DNA of 33,802 bases. Origin: JAYTQG01 sp043746815. Its GTDB lineage: Bacteria; Actinomycetota; Thermoleophilia; Miltoncostaeales; Miltoncostaeaceae. A program made the position numbers and the translations under genes. This document shows positions 16,192 to 23,564 of this stretch, in pieces. The DNA lies in assembly GCA_043746815.1 (NCBI GenBank), contig JAYTQG010000247.1, positions 1 through 33,802 of the forward strand, read 5' to 3'. Below the pieces are notes generated by a model. It searched no databases. It saw nothing but the letters and a program-made list of their open reading frames with translations, and was not told the DNA's origin. Numbering within the stretch: position 1 is the stretch's first letter; every line of letters begins with the position of its first letter.

Positions 16192-16935
16192 GTGAGCCCC
16201 TCCCAACTTCAACTTGCCGGGATCGAAGAGCGCTACGGCAGCGAGGTCGTGCTCCCGGGGATTGACCTCACGATCGAACCGGGCCAGGTGGTGTCACTGA
16301 TTGGACCGAGCGGATGTGGAAAGAGCACACTGCTTGCCGTCGCCGCTGGCCTCATTCGCCCAGATGGCGGGACCGTCGCCCTGGACGGCGTCGATGTCAC
16401 GGGACGCCCTGGCTCCATCGCCTACATGCCGCAACGTGATCTTCTTCTCCCTTGGCACTCGGTGGCGGGAAACGTGGCGCTTGGCCTCACCATTCAAGGA
16501 CGTCCGCGCGCCGATGCCCTCGCGGCGGCCCGGGCGCTGCTCGACCGGGTGGGGCTCGGGGAGGTCGCCGACGCCGACCCACGGACCCTCTCAGGGGGGA
16601 TGCGCCAACGAGCCGCCGTCGCACGGACACTGGCGCAAGGACGAGGCGTGATTTTGCTGGACGAGCCGTTTGGAGCCCTGGATCACATCACCCGCACCGC
16701 CGTTCACGACTGGCTGCTCGAGGTGTGGTGGGCCGAGCCAACCACGGTGCTCTGCGTCACGCATGACACCAGGGAGGCGGTGTTGCTGGCCGACCGGGTT
16801 CTCGTGATGGAGGCCAGCGGACGAATCGCCCATGACATCCCCGTGCCGCTCCCCCACCCCCGAAACGCTGGGTCGAGCCTCACCGATCACTTCGTCGCCA
16901 TCGAGCGTGACCTCCGGGCCCGACTGATACCGTAA
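16192..16935 (+). CDS. thiZ: ABC transporter ATP-binding protein, thiamine-precursor uptake
   Basis: ATPase of 247 residues powering the adjacent permease. Walker A GPSGCGKST (38-46), Q-loop MPQRD (Gln81), signature LSGGMRQR (133-140), Walker B ILLDEPFGALD (154-164) and switch histidine in VTHD are all present. The frame is open from an ATG at 16033, but that extension is the inserted element and has no ABC character, so the GTG at 16192, seven bases after the element, is preferred. No clear Shine-Dalgarno is seen, which may reflect the insertion. The TPP riboswitch begins about 10 bases after its stop. Confidence 0.88.
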   Translation: MSPSQLQLAGIEERYGSEVVLPGIDLTIEPGQVVSLIGPSGCGKSTLLAVAAGLIRPDGGTVALDGVDVTGRPGSIAYMPQRDLLLPWHSVAGNVALGLTIQGRPRADALAAARALLDRVGLGEVADADPRTLSGGMRQRAAVARTLAQGRGVILLDEPFGALDHITRTAVHDWLLEVWWAEPTTVLCVTHDTREAVLLADRVLVMEASGRIAHDIPVPLPHPRNAGSSLTDHFVAIERDLRARLIP

Positions 16936-16942
16936 CAGGAGA

Positions 16943-17027
16943 AACAGGGGAGCCGTTCACCGGCTGAGAGGAGGCGCGCCGCGCCTCGACCCTTAGAACC
17001 TGTCTGGGTAATGCCAGCGTAGGGAGG
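16943..17027 (+). ncRNA. TPP riboswitch (THI element)
   Basis: All conserved blocks of the thiamine pyrophosphate aptamer are present in order: GGGGAGCC, GGCTGAGAGG, ACCCTTAGAACCTG, then CTGGGTAATGCCAGCG and TAGGGA. The variable stem is GAGGCGC/GCGCCTC. GGGAGGA at the 3' edge is the ribosome-binding site of the ATG at 17034, so ligand binding probably blocks translation. It lies between the ATPase and binding-protein genes rather than at the head of the transporter operon. Confidence 0.96.
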
Positions 17028-17033
17028 AATGAC

Positions 17034-18086
17034 ATGGCTTCGACTCTTGGGCGCGTCCGCGGGTGGTTGACCCTCGGTGTCGCAGTGTTTGCGGCAGTGA
17101 TGAGCGGATGCGGCAGTTCGTCAGCCGGATCGAAATCGGTCGCCAACGCGCCGATTCGGGTCGCGCTCGATTGGGTGCCGAACACCAACCACTCGGGCCT
17201 CTACGTCGCCCAGGCAAAGGGGTGGTTCAAGGAAGCGGGACTGGACGTCACGATCCTCCCAAACTCCTCGGTCGGCCCGGACGCCCTCGTGGCCCAGGGC
17301 AAGGCTGATCTCGGCTATTCCTTTGTCCCGTCACTGCTTGGGTCGCGGGCCGGTGGCTTGAAGATTCGAGCGGTCGCGGCGGTGCTGGCGCACAACTTGG
17401 ACGCCGCGGTGGTCCTCGCGAACTCCCCGTACCGGCGCCCCCGCGATCTTGCCAGTGCGACGACCTACCTGGGCTTCGGAGCACCGGCTGAGGTCCCGGT
17501 CATGCAGGAACTCATCCGCCGCGACGGCGGCGTCCCCGGAAAACTGACCTCGCGCGCCGTGAACACCTCCGCATACCAGGACCTGTACCACGGCAAGGGT
17601 GACTTCTCGCAGCTGTTCCTGGGTTGGGAGCCATTTGAGGCGGCCTCCCGAACTCCCCCGGTGAAGATTCGCGTGTTCCCAGTCAGGCCCGCGCTTGGCG
17701 CCGAGGGTGACTGGCCGAGCGTCATCCTGATCGCCTCCGAGTCGGCAATCACGACCCGACCCGAGCCCCTGCGCCGAGCACTCGCCGTTTTGGACCGCGG
17801 CTATCACCTGTCGGCCGCACAGCCGGACGAGTCCGCCCGGATCATGGAGTCCGCCGACCATGCCCTCTCGCGCCAGCCCAAGCTGGTCCTTAGAAGCTCC
17901 CGCTACCTGGCGAAACAACTCTTGGACGCCGATGGCGCCTGGGGGCAGATGCGACCGGGTCAGTTCGTTGGCCTCGCGAAGCTCCTCGTCCGCACCCGCG
18001 CACTGCGTGACCGCAGTGGCGCCCCAGTTACCACTGTCCGGGTCACGGACCTCTTCACGAATGCGCTACTTGCCAAAACGAAGTAA
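17034..18086 (+). CDS. thiY: Thiamine-precursor ABC transporter substrate-binding lipoprotein, NMT1/THI5-like
   Basis: Periplasmic-face (membrane-anchored) binding protein of 350 residues. The signal sequence ends in a lipobox AAVMSGC, predicting lipidation at Cys26. The mature part opens with IRVALDWVPNTNHSGLYVAQ, the hallmark start of the NMT1/THI5-like family that binds pyrimidine precursors of thiamine (HMP or formylaminopyrimidine). The TPP riboswitch immediately upstream confirms the pathway and overlaps the ribosome-binding site GGGAGG. It works with the permease and ATPase upstream. The exact ligand cannot be decided from sequence by eye. Its TAA stop is part of a -10-like box for the next gene. 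Confidence 0.92.
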   Translation: MASTLGRVRGWLTLGVAVFAAVMSGCGSSSAGSKSVANAPIRVALDWVPNTNHSGLYVAQAKGWFKEAGLDVTILPNSSVGPDALVAQGKADLGYSFVPSLLGSRAGGLKIRAVAAVLAHNLDAAVVLANSPYRRPRDLASATTYLGFGAPAEVPVMQELIRRDGGVPGKLTSRAVNTSAYQDLYHGKGDFSQLFLGWEPFEAASRTPPVKIRVFPVRPALGAEGDWPSVILIASESAITTRPEPLRRALAVLDRGYHLSAAQPDESARIMESADHALSRQPKLVLRSSRYLAKQLLDADGAWGQMRPGQFVGLAKLLVRTRALRDRSGAPVTTVRVTDLFTNALLAKTK

Positions 18087-18089
18087 CGT
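18084..18089 (+). promoter_or_regulatory. Candidate -10 box (TAACGT) for a leaderless lipoprotein transcript
   Basis: TAACGT matches TANNNT and ends seven bases before the ATG at 18097. The TAA is the stop codon of thiY. Confidence 0.45.
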
Positions 18090-18096
18090 CGCGGCC

Positions 18097-18750
18097 ATGA
18101 TCAGACGCTGCTCTCTTGCGGGACTGGCCGCCGTTGGCCTTGTCGGCTGCGGCGGGTCCAGCCCCTCGCAACCGACGTTCACCTCGGCAGAGGCCGGTGC
18201 CCCGCCTCAGTTCGCTGGCACGCTGGTCCGCGCATGGCCAGGTACGGGGACACCGGCGGGCGCGTGGCGCGTCTCGTGCACCGGGTGGGCTGGGTTCCCA
18301 AACATCGTCTGCCCAAAACGCGGATTCGTACGCGCAACGACCGTCATCAGCGGCTACATCGAATGGGTGCGACTCCCGAAGGACACGTCCGTGCACTGGG
18401 TTGGTATTGCCACAGATGGAGGCGTCGGTGGAGGTGTCGGCGACGACCAACGCCGCGTGCGCTACGTCTTCCAGACCACCATCGACCTTGGACCCCACCC
18501 AAGCACGGACGCCCTCATCGGCGTGGAGTGGGCAGCCGACAACTTCTTCGACGGCTGGCGGATTAACGGATCGCCACTTCAGGGTGGAAGCCCCGACAAC
18601 CGCCGGTTCCTGGATCTTCACCAGTTCACGATCAGCGCCTCGAACGCGACGCTGAAGCCGGGGCGCAATGTGTTGGAGCTACAGGTGACCGGCGACGGGG
18701 TCACCGACGGCCTCGTCGTCCGAACCCTGGAGTTGCGGAAAAATCCGTAG
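18097..18750 (+). CDS. Putative lipoprotein of unknown function
   Basis: A 217-residue protein with a clear lipoprotein signal (MIRRCSLAGLAAVGLVGC, Cys18). The frame is open upstream to 17860 inside thiY, but the signal peptide places the start at the ATG at 18097. The rest looks like a beta-rich extracellular domain with many Trp and Gly (VHWVGIATDGGVGGGVGDD; ending NVLELQVTGDGVTDGLVVRT). I do not recognise the family. It may be transcribed from its own box or read through from thiY; whether it takes part in thiamine uptake is unknown. Its stop converges on the next gene at six bases, with both stops inside the small palindrome GTAGC-TCGC-GCTAC (18747-18760). Confidence 0.8.
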   Translation: MIRRCSLAGLAAVGLVGCGGSSPSQPTFTSAEAGAPPQFAGTLVRAWPGTGTPAGAWRVSCTGWAGFPNIVCPKRGFVRATTVISGYIEWVRLPKDTSVHWVGIATDGGVGGGVGDDQRRVRYVFQTTIDLGPHPSTDALIGVEWAADNFFDGWRINGSPLQGGSPDNRRFLDLHQFTISASNATLKPGRNVLELQVTGDGVTDGLVVRTLELRKNP

Positions 18751-18756
18751 CTCGCG

Positions 18757-19392
18757 CTACCGCCCGGCGAGGATCGCCTCGAAGCCGAAGAGCGCCGTCC
18801 AGCTGAGCAGCGCTGTCACACCCAGCACAACTGCGGCTTGAGCTCGGCGCGTCAGTTGGAGATCATCCCCATGCACGGAGTGGCGACCGAGACCAAGGCC
18901 GATGGCCGCTAACGGAAGCGCAAGTACGCCGAGCGCCGAGCAGATCAGCGCGGTGTTCGCCGACTTCTGTCCGCCTGGGCGCCAGGCAGGGACAAACGCG
19001 ACCAACAGCGCTGTCACCGCACAAAGCGCCGCAGCGACCAACGCGAGGCGCCCCCCTGATTCGATGTGCAGGCTCGCACCTTTGGGGAAACGGTCCGACA
19101 GTCGCCCCTGGACCACTGAGTTTGCAAGGAAGAGTCCGGCGAGTGGCGCAAATGCCATACCGGCGATCCGAAATGCAGGTTCGCGGCCCGCAATAACCAG
19201 GGCACCGAATCCCGCAATCATGAGGATGCCCAAGACGATCGCCGAGTTGGTCAGGATGGCCGTCTTGCCTGCGCCCGAGACGGTACCCCTGCCCGCCGCG
19301 ACGATCGCAAGGACGCCAGCCACGACCCCCGGGGTGAAGGCAAGGACAAGCGGTCCGCGCTCTGGTCGGAGGACCTCAGGCTCGGCGCTCAT
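18757..19392 (-). CDS. Multi-pass membrane protein of unknown function, coupled to gatB
   Basis: A 211-residue hydrophobic protein with about six membrane segments (for example LVLAFTPGVVAGVLAIVAA, IVLGILMIAGFGALVIAG and AVVLGVTALLSWTALFGFEA). Its ATG overlaps the gatB stop as ATGA, so it is translated as the last gene of the gatCAB operon. I do not recognise a domain. The link with amidotransferase genes may be only positional. Confidence 0.75.
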   Translation of the reverse strand: MSAEPEVLRPERGPLVLAFTPGVVAGVLAIVAAGRGTVSGAGKTAILTNSAIVLGILMIAGFGALVIAGREPAFRIAGMAFAPLAGLFLANSVVQGRLSDRFPKGASLHIESGGRLALVAAALCAVTALLVAFVPAWRPGGQKSANTALICSALGVLALPLAAIGLGLGRHSVHGDDLQLTRRAQAAVVLGVTALLSWTALFGFEAILAGR

Positions 19393-20831
19393 TTGATCTC
19401 CTCGTTGATGATCGCCGTCAGCGCACCGGCGTCGACACGCCCGCCGCTTGCCTTCATGGCCTGACCGACGAAGAAGCCCAGAAGCTTCGTCTTGCCGTCG
19501 CGAAGGTCTTGGGCCTGGACCGGATGGTCCGTAAACAGCCGGGCGACGAGCGTGCGAAGTTCATCGTCCCCACCGATCTGCCCGAGGTTGCGCTCGGCCA
19601 CGACGGCGGCCGGGGCAGCCCCCGAGGCGATCATTTCGGCAAGCACTTCCTTTGCAGATGGCTGTGAGATTGTCTTCGAGGACACCAACTCGACAAGCTC
19701 AGCCATCCCGGCCGGGGTGACCTTGCTGGTCCAGGGCTCTTCCCCCGTCTCCCTCAGCTGCGCGCGAAGCTCGCCGCGAATCCAGTTGGCAGCTCCTTTT
19801 GGATCGGTCTTGGCGGCTGTCTCCTCGAAGTAGGCAACCAGCGGCGGGGTCTGAGACAGGACCTCCGCATCCTCGTAGCTCAGGCCCAGCTCGCGTGTCC
19901 ACCGGCGGCGAAGCTCCGTCGGAAGCTCCGGCAGACCAGCTCGAATCTCAGATACCCATGCGGGAGCGGGCGCGACCGGAACGAGGTCAGGCTCCGGGAG
20001 GTACCGGTAGTCGTGCGCCTCTTCCTTGCTCCGAAGCGCGTGCAACTCGCCGGTCTCGACGTCGAAATGGAGCGTCTCTTGAGCAACACGGCCACCACCA
20101 TCGACAAGCGCAATCTGGCGGGCGATCTCCGCCTCCATTCCCCGCTCCAGGAACCGAAACGAATTCATGTTCTTCAGCTCGGTCTTGGTACCAAGCTCCG
20201 TGGAGCCAACCTCGCGGATGGAGATGTTGGCGTCGCAGCGCAGCGACCCCTCCTCCATGTTGCAGTCCGACACTCCGAGGTATTCCAAGGTCTGGCGCAG
20301 CTGGCGCAGAAAGCGGGTGGCATCCTGAGCGCTCCTCAGATCGGGTTCCGTGACGATCTCGATTAGTGGCGTCCCACCGCGGTTGAAGTCCACCACCGAC
20401 CCACTCGCCCCCGCACGACGACCATCACCAGACAGGTGGATGAGCTTTGCGGCGTCTTCCTCCAAATGCGCCCGGGTGATGCGCACCGGGAACTCACCGT
20501 CTTCCGTCAAGACCGCGACGACCCCCGCTCCACAGATCGGGTTGTCGAACTGCGAGATTTGGTATGCCTTCGGCAGATCCGGGTAGAAGTAGTTCTTTCG
20601 GTGAAAGCCCGTCTCGACGGCGATCTCGCAGCCAAGGGCGGTACCGACGACAAGCGCCAGACGCACCGCCTCGGCGTTCAGCACCGGAAGCACGCCAGGG
20701 TGTCCGAGGCAGACCTGACAGGTATGCGTGTTCGGCGCATCGCCAAACTTCGGTGAGCACCCACAAAAGAGCTTGGTCTTGGTGGCAAGCTGGACGTGAA
20801 TCTCCAGCCCAATCACCGCCTCCCAGGTCAT
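19389..20831 (-). CDS. gatB: Asp-tRNA(Asn)/Glu-tRNA(Gln) amidotransferase subunit B
   Basis: Kinase and tRNA-binding subunit of GatCAB, which converts Glu-tRNA(Gln) and Asp-tRNA(Asn) to Gln- and Asn-tRNAs. The 480-residue protein begins WEAVIGLEIHVQL and has the four zinc-binding cysteines Cys23, Cys25, Cys38 and Cys41 (FCGC...CQVC). The cradle domain includes RKNYFYPDLPKAYQISQFD. The C-terminal YqeY-like tail recognises the tRNA elbow. Start and stop overlap gatA and the membrane gene as ATGA. Length is normal for the family. Confidence 0.97.
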   Translation of the reverse strand: MTWEAVIGLEIHVQLATKTKLFCGCSPKFGDAPNTHTCQVCLGHPGVLPVLNAEAVRLALVVGTALGCEIAVETGFHRKNYFYPDLPKAYQISQFDNPICGAGVVAVLTEDGEFPVRITRAHLEEDAAKLIHLSGDGRRAGASGSVVDFNRGGTPLIEIVTEPDLRSAQDATRFLRQLRQTLEYLGVSDCNMEEGSLRCDANISIREVGSTELGTKTELKNMNSFRFLERGMEAEIARQIALVDGGGRVAQETLHFDVETGELHALRSKEEAHDYRYLPEPDLVPVAPAPAWVSEIRAGLPELPTELRRRWTRELGLSYEDAEVLSQTPPLVAYFEETAAKTDPKGAANWIRGELRAQLRETGEEPWTSKVTPAGMAELVELVSSKTISQPSAKEVLAEMIASGAAPAAVVAERNLGQIGGDDELRTLVARLFTDHPVQAQDLRDGKTKLLGFFVGQAMKASGGRVDAGALTAIINEEIK

Positions 20832-22276
20832 GCGAACACCCCGGGGGGCGTCGTGTCGAAGGCAATCGCCTGTTCCAGGGCATGTGCGGCGTCCAATAGG
20901 CGGTTCTCGCTGAACGCTGGGCCGCTCAGTTGCAGGCCGACGGGAAGCCCGTCAGAAAGGCCGCAGGGAATGGAAATCGAGGGGATGCCTGCAAGGCTGA
21001 CTGGGATGGTGCAGATGTCGGCCAGATACATCGACAGCGGGTCCGCGGTCCGTTCGCCCATGGGGAACGCCACATTCGGTGAGGTCGGGGAGGCGACCAG
21101 ATCGCACTGGGCAAAGGCCGCCTCAAAGTCGCGGACGATCAGCGTTCGAATGCGTTGGGCCCGCGCGTAGTAGTCGTCGTAGTAGCCGGATGAGAGCGCG
21201 AAGGTGCCAAGCATGATGCGGCGCTTTACCTCGGGGCCAAACCCCTCCCCGCGGACGCGCTCGTAGTGCTCCAGGATGTCGTCAACACCGTCGGGGGCCG
21301 TGCCGTAGCGGATCCCATCGAAGCGCGCGAGGTTGGTCGAACACTCGGCCGGGGCCAGGAGGTAGTACGTCGACAGGCCGTACTGGGAGTGCGGTAGCTC
21401 GATGTCAACGAGTGTTCCGCCAAGTTCCTGGACGCGCGCCAGCGAGGTCTCCACCGCCGTCCGGACACCGGGCTCAATCCCGTCACCGAGGAGCTCCCGC
21501 ACAACGCCGACGCGGACCCCGTCCAGGCGTTCCGCGGTGGGGAGGGCGATCCCGTGATCCATATTGATGGAGGTCGAATCCCGCGGGTCGTGGCCGATGA
21601 TCTGCTGCAGACAGAGCGCCGCATCCCGGACGTTTCGTGCAAACGGGCCAACCTGATCCAGCGACGAACCGAACGCGATCAGCCCGTAGCGGGAGACCGC
21701 ACCGAAGGTGGGCTTCATTCCGACAATCCCGCAGAGCGCTGCGGGCTGGCGAATTGAGCCTCCCGTGTCCGACCCGAGCGACCAGGGCGTCTGGAAGGCA
21801 GCGACGCTCGCGGCCGACCCACCACTGGACCCACCGGGGACGCGGCTGATGTCCCACGGGTTTTTCGTGGGGTGATACGCAGAGTTCTCGGTGCTGGAGC
21901 CCATCGCGAACTCGTCCATGTTGGTCTTCGCGATCACGATCGCCCCGGCGGCCTCAAGACGCTCCACACAGGTCGCGCTGTAGACCGGCCGGAAGCCCTT
22001 CAGGATCTTGGACCCGGACGTCGTGACGAGATCGCGCGTGCTGAGTGCATCTTTGATCGCGATGGGGATTCCGGCAAGCGGGGGTTTCGTCGGCGCTGCA
22101 TCGATCTCGCGGGCCCGAGTCATCGCCGCGTCGGCGTTCGTCGCGAGGAAGGAGCCCCACCGGTCGTCTCCGACGCGGTCCAGATGCGCCTGCATGACCT
22201 CGGCGGCGGTGGTCTCACCCGCATGGATACTGGCGATCAGCGACTCCGCTGACCGCTGGACGAGGCTGTCACTCAT
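20828..22276 (-). CDS. gatA: Asp-tRNA(Asn)/Glu-tRNA(Gln) amidotransferase subunit A
   Basis: Glutaminase subunit of GatCAB, an amidase-signature enzyme of 482 residues that releases ammonia from glutamine. The catalytic Ser-cisSer-Lys triad is Lys75 (IAIKDALS), cis-Ser150 (GGSSGGS) and Ser174 (SDTGGSIRQPA), each exactly four positions before the residues of the S. aureus protein. The start overlaps the gatC stop by one base (TGATG), and its stop overlaps gatB (ATGA), so the three subunits are translationally coupled. Confidence 0.97.
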   Translation of the reverse strand: MSDSLVQRSAESLIASIHAGETTAAEVMQAHLDRVGDDRWGSFLATNADAAMTRAREIDAAPTKPPLAGIPIAIKDALSTRDLVTTSGSKILKGFRPVYSATCVERLEAAGAIVIAKTNMDEFAMGSSTENSAYHPTKNPWDISRVPGGSSGGSAASVAAFQTPWSLGSDTGGSIRQPAALCGIVGMKPTFGAVSRYGLIAFGSSLDQVGPFARNVRDAALCLQQIIGHDPRDSTSINMDHGIALPTAERLDGVRVGVVRELLGDGIEPGVRTAVETSLARVQELGGTLVDIELPHSQYGLSTYYLLAPAECSTNLARFDGIRYGTAPDGVDDILEHYERVRGEGFGPEVKRRIMLGTFALSSGYYDDYYARAQRIRTLIVRDFEAAFAQCDLVASPTSPNVAFPMGERTADPLSMYLADICTIPVSLAGIPSISIPCGLSDGLPVGLQLSGPAFSENRLLDAAHALEQAIAFDTTPPGVFA

Positions 22277-22554
22277 CAGATTCTGGCGACTGAGAAGGCG
22301 TTATCGACCACGCGAGGGGCTTCACGCAGGGCCAGCTCGCGGTCGAGACTGGGAACGGGGACATCTTCACGCAAGACGTTGACCAGCCGCACCACATGTG
22401 TGGTGGGTGGCACATCTGCGAGATCGAGTTCCTGAATCTGGTCGACATGGTCGAGAATCAGCGAAAGCTCCTCGCGCATCTTCTGGGCCTCTGAATCACT
22501 GAGGCCCAGGCGGGCGAGGCGCGCCACGTGGCGGACAACATCGGCGTCGATCAC
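22276..22554 (-). CDS. gatC: Asp-tRNA(Asn)/Glu-tRNA(Gln) amidotransferase subunit C
   Basis: A 92-residue belt subunit that wraps and stabilises the GatA-GatB interface. Typical features are VARLARLGLSDSEAQKM at the N-terminus and the ending region DVPVPSLDRELALREAP. The GTG start at 22554 matches the family N-terminus (IDADVVRHVARLA). It is the first gene of the operon; a TAGCAT box ends seven bases upstream and no Shine-Dalgarno is seen, suggesting a leaderless mRNA. Confidence 0.95.
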   Translation of the reverse strand: MIDADVVRHVARLARLGLSDSEAQKMREELSLILDHVDQIQELDLADVPPTTHVVRLVNVLREDVPVPSLDRELALREAPRVVDNAFSVARI

Positions 22555-22561
22555 GGCGCGG

Positions 22562-22567
22562 ATGCTA
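22562..22567 (-). promoter_or_regulatory. Candidate -10 box (TAGCAT) for leaderless gatCAB mRNA
   Basis: On the minus strand TAGCAT ends seven bases before the gatC GTG. It lies in the 40-bp gap after the vapC stop. Confidence 0.5.
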
Positions 22568-22594
22568 CCGGACGCACCATCGCTGGCAGTCGAC

Positions 22595-22993
22595 CTACAC
22601 CCTCCTGACTCGCAAGGCCGGGTGCGCGTTCGCCATCTGGTCGAAGTCCTCGTCTTGGGTCACGATCGGGAGGCCATGAGCAATTGCCGTGGCGGCGATC
22701 AGGGCGTCCGTGAGCTTGACTGTGCGGTGTATCCCAGCCCCGCGGCAGTCAATCACCAGTCGCGCCCATGCCGTCATCACCGCTTCGGTGATTGGAATCG
22801 GGTCGGCACCGCGAGCGAGCGCAAGCGTGTCCGCGCGTCGGGCCAAAATCGTCTCACTTTGCGCCGCCAAAACACCCAGCTCAAGCTCGCCGATCGTCAC
22901 GACCGAGACGGCCACGCGCTCCGGGAGCGGGCCGAGCGGCCGCCCGACTTCCTGGGCAATAAATACCGACGTATCGAGCAGTCCCGAGCTCAG
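22595..22993 (-). CDS. vapC: PIN-domain ribonuclease toxin, VapC-type, with a CTG start
   Basis: A 132-residue PIN-domain RNase, the toxin of a type II toxin-antitoxin pair. The acidic catalytic residues are Asp7 (GLLDTSVFI), Glu36 (TIGELELG), Asp96 (LTDALIAA) and Asp114 (TQDEDF). The usual start search gives a GTG at 22915 that would remove Asp7 and the first strand. Extending upstream in frame, no ATG, GTG or TTG occurs before a stop codon, but a CTG at 22993 gives MSSGLLDTSVFIAQE, a typical PIN start, and overlaps the antitoxin stop as CTGA, like the ATGA junctions elsewhere in the window. Downstream neighbour is gatC, 40 bp away. Confidence 0.85.
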   Translation of the reverse strand: MSSGLLDTSVFIAQEVGRPLGPLPERVAVSVVTIGELELGVLAAQSETILARRADTLALARGADPIPITEAVMTAWARLVIDCRGAGIHRTVKLTDALIAATAIAHGLPIVTQDEDFDQMANAHPALRVRRV

Positions 22994-23232
22994 AGGTCAG
23001 CGAGTGTTTGGCCAGCCAACTCATCGAGATCCTGCCGCAATCCGGAATCCGCTGCGCGCTGGGTGAGTTGATCTCGGAGGGTTGCCCCCGAGAGCCAACG
23101 TTCTCGGCGGCCGTGCGGGACGATGTCGGCGATCGGCTCGCCGCGAACAGTCAACGTCACACGCTCGCCAGCGAGGACCGTGTCGATCACTCGAGCCGTG
23201 TCATTGCGAAGCTCTCGCACACCGAATTCCAT
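22990..23232 (-). CDS. vapB: Antitoxin, Phd/YefM-VapB-like
   Basis: An 80-residue antitoxin that should bind the PIN toxin with its C-terminus and its own promoter with its N-terminus. The N-terminal half (MEFGVRELRNDTARVI and VTVRGEPIADIVP-like sequence) is the Phd/YefM fold; the tail is acidic and helical (LRQDLDELAGQTLADL). The stop overlaps the toxin start. A TACGCT box ends seven bases before the ATG, so the mRNA is probably leaderless and operator sequences would lie in 23240-23300. No distinct palindrome is obvious there. Confidence 0.85.
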   Translation of the reverse strand: MEFGVRELRNDTARVIDTVLAGERVTLTVRGEPIADIVPHGRRERWLSGATLRDQLTQRAADSGLRQDLDELAGQTLADL

Positions 23233-23239
23233 ATGCGAC

Positions 23240-23245
23240 AGCGTA
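23240..23245 (-). promoter_or_regulatory. Candidate -10 box (TACGCT) for leaderless vapBC mRNA
   Basis: TACGCT on the minus strand, seven bases before the vapB ATG. Confidence 0.45.
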
Positions 23246-23333
23246 GCACATGCTGCGCGAGGCGCCGAGCGCTGGCGAATCGGAATTGCTTGCGCAGGCG
23301 GTGAATGCCGCCCAGAACTGCCGCTCCCTAAGG

Positions 23334-23377
23334 AAAGAAACGGCCCGGGCCGATCGAATTGATCAGGGCCCGGACCG
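23334..23377 (-). terminator. Strong intrinsic terminator of a small transcription unit
   Basis: On the minus strand CGGTCCGGGCCCTGATC and GATCGGCCCGGGCCG form a long GC-rich stem (15 pairs or more with a small bulge) around the loop AATTC, followed by TTTCTTT. It ends the unit that starts near 23520 and isolates vapBC from upstream transcription. Confidence 0.8.
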
Positions 23378-23520
23378 CCGGAAGCAGCCGTGGTTTAGCG
23401 AAGGCATGTGGCCGTGATCGGCCGATCCTCCCAGCTGCCGCTGCGCGTCAGAAGGACACGCCTCCGCGACTGCTCCCTCCACATGATCTCTGCAAACGGA
23501 CCACCTCCTTTCTGTGTTAC
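23341..23520 (-). ncRNA. Short transcript (about 180 nt) with a 16-nt complement to the 16S rRNA 3' tail
   Basis: This fills the 332-bp gap between vapB and the flippase gene. On the minus strand a TAGCCT box (23531-23526) is followed by AGAAAGGAGGTGGTCC (23513-23498), which pairs with the complete usual bacterial 16S 3' tail (GGATCACCTCCTTTCT) over 16 positions with one G-U pair. A strong terminator ends the unit. The 16S sequence of this organism is not in the window, so its tail is assumed from general knowledge. It may be a mini-mRNA, a leader-type attenuator or a ribosome-binding RNA. Confidence 0.55.
23395..23484 (-). CDS. Candidate 29-residue small protein
   Basis: An ATG at 23484 opens a 29-residue Arg/Trp-containing ORF (MWREQSRRRVLLTRSGSWED, then nine more residues ending CLR) downstream of an exceptionally strong ribosome-binding sequence. 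The GGAGG core is 19 bases from this ATG, which is far. The same core is eight bases from a TTG at 23495 in another frame that encodes only 15 residues (MQRSCGGSSRGGVSF, stop at 23448). A 39-residue frame from a GTG runs into the terminator stem. Which is translated cannot be decided here. I do not recognise any of the peptides. Confidence 0.3.
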   Translation of the reverse strand: MWREQSRRRVLLTRSGSWEDRPITATCLR

Positions 23521-23525
23521 CCGGA

Positions 23526-23531
23526 AGGCTA
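23526..23531 (-). promoter_or_regulatory. Candidate -10 box (TAGCCT) of the small transcription unit
   Basis: TAGCCT on the minus strand, about 13 bases before the 16S-complementary sequence. It lies in the 51-bp gap after the flippase gene. No good -35 hexamer is seen. Confidence 0.4.
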
Positions 23532-23564
23532 GCGCGGGTTTCAGGCGCGCGCGAGTGGGATCGA

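Noticed and set aside
17860..18096. Upstream start of the lipoprotein gene inside thiY
   Set aside because: The signal peptide with lipobox begins at 18097; the upstream part overlaps thiY in another frame.
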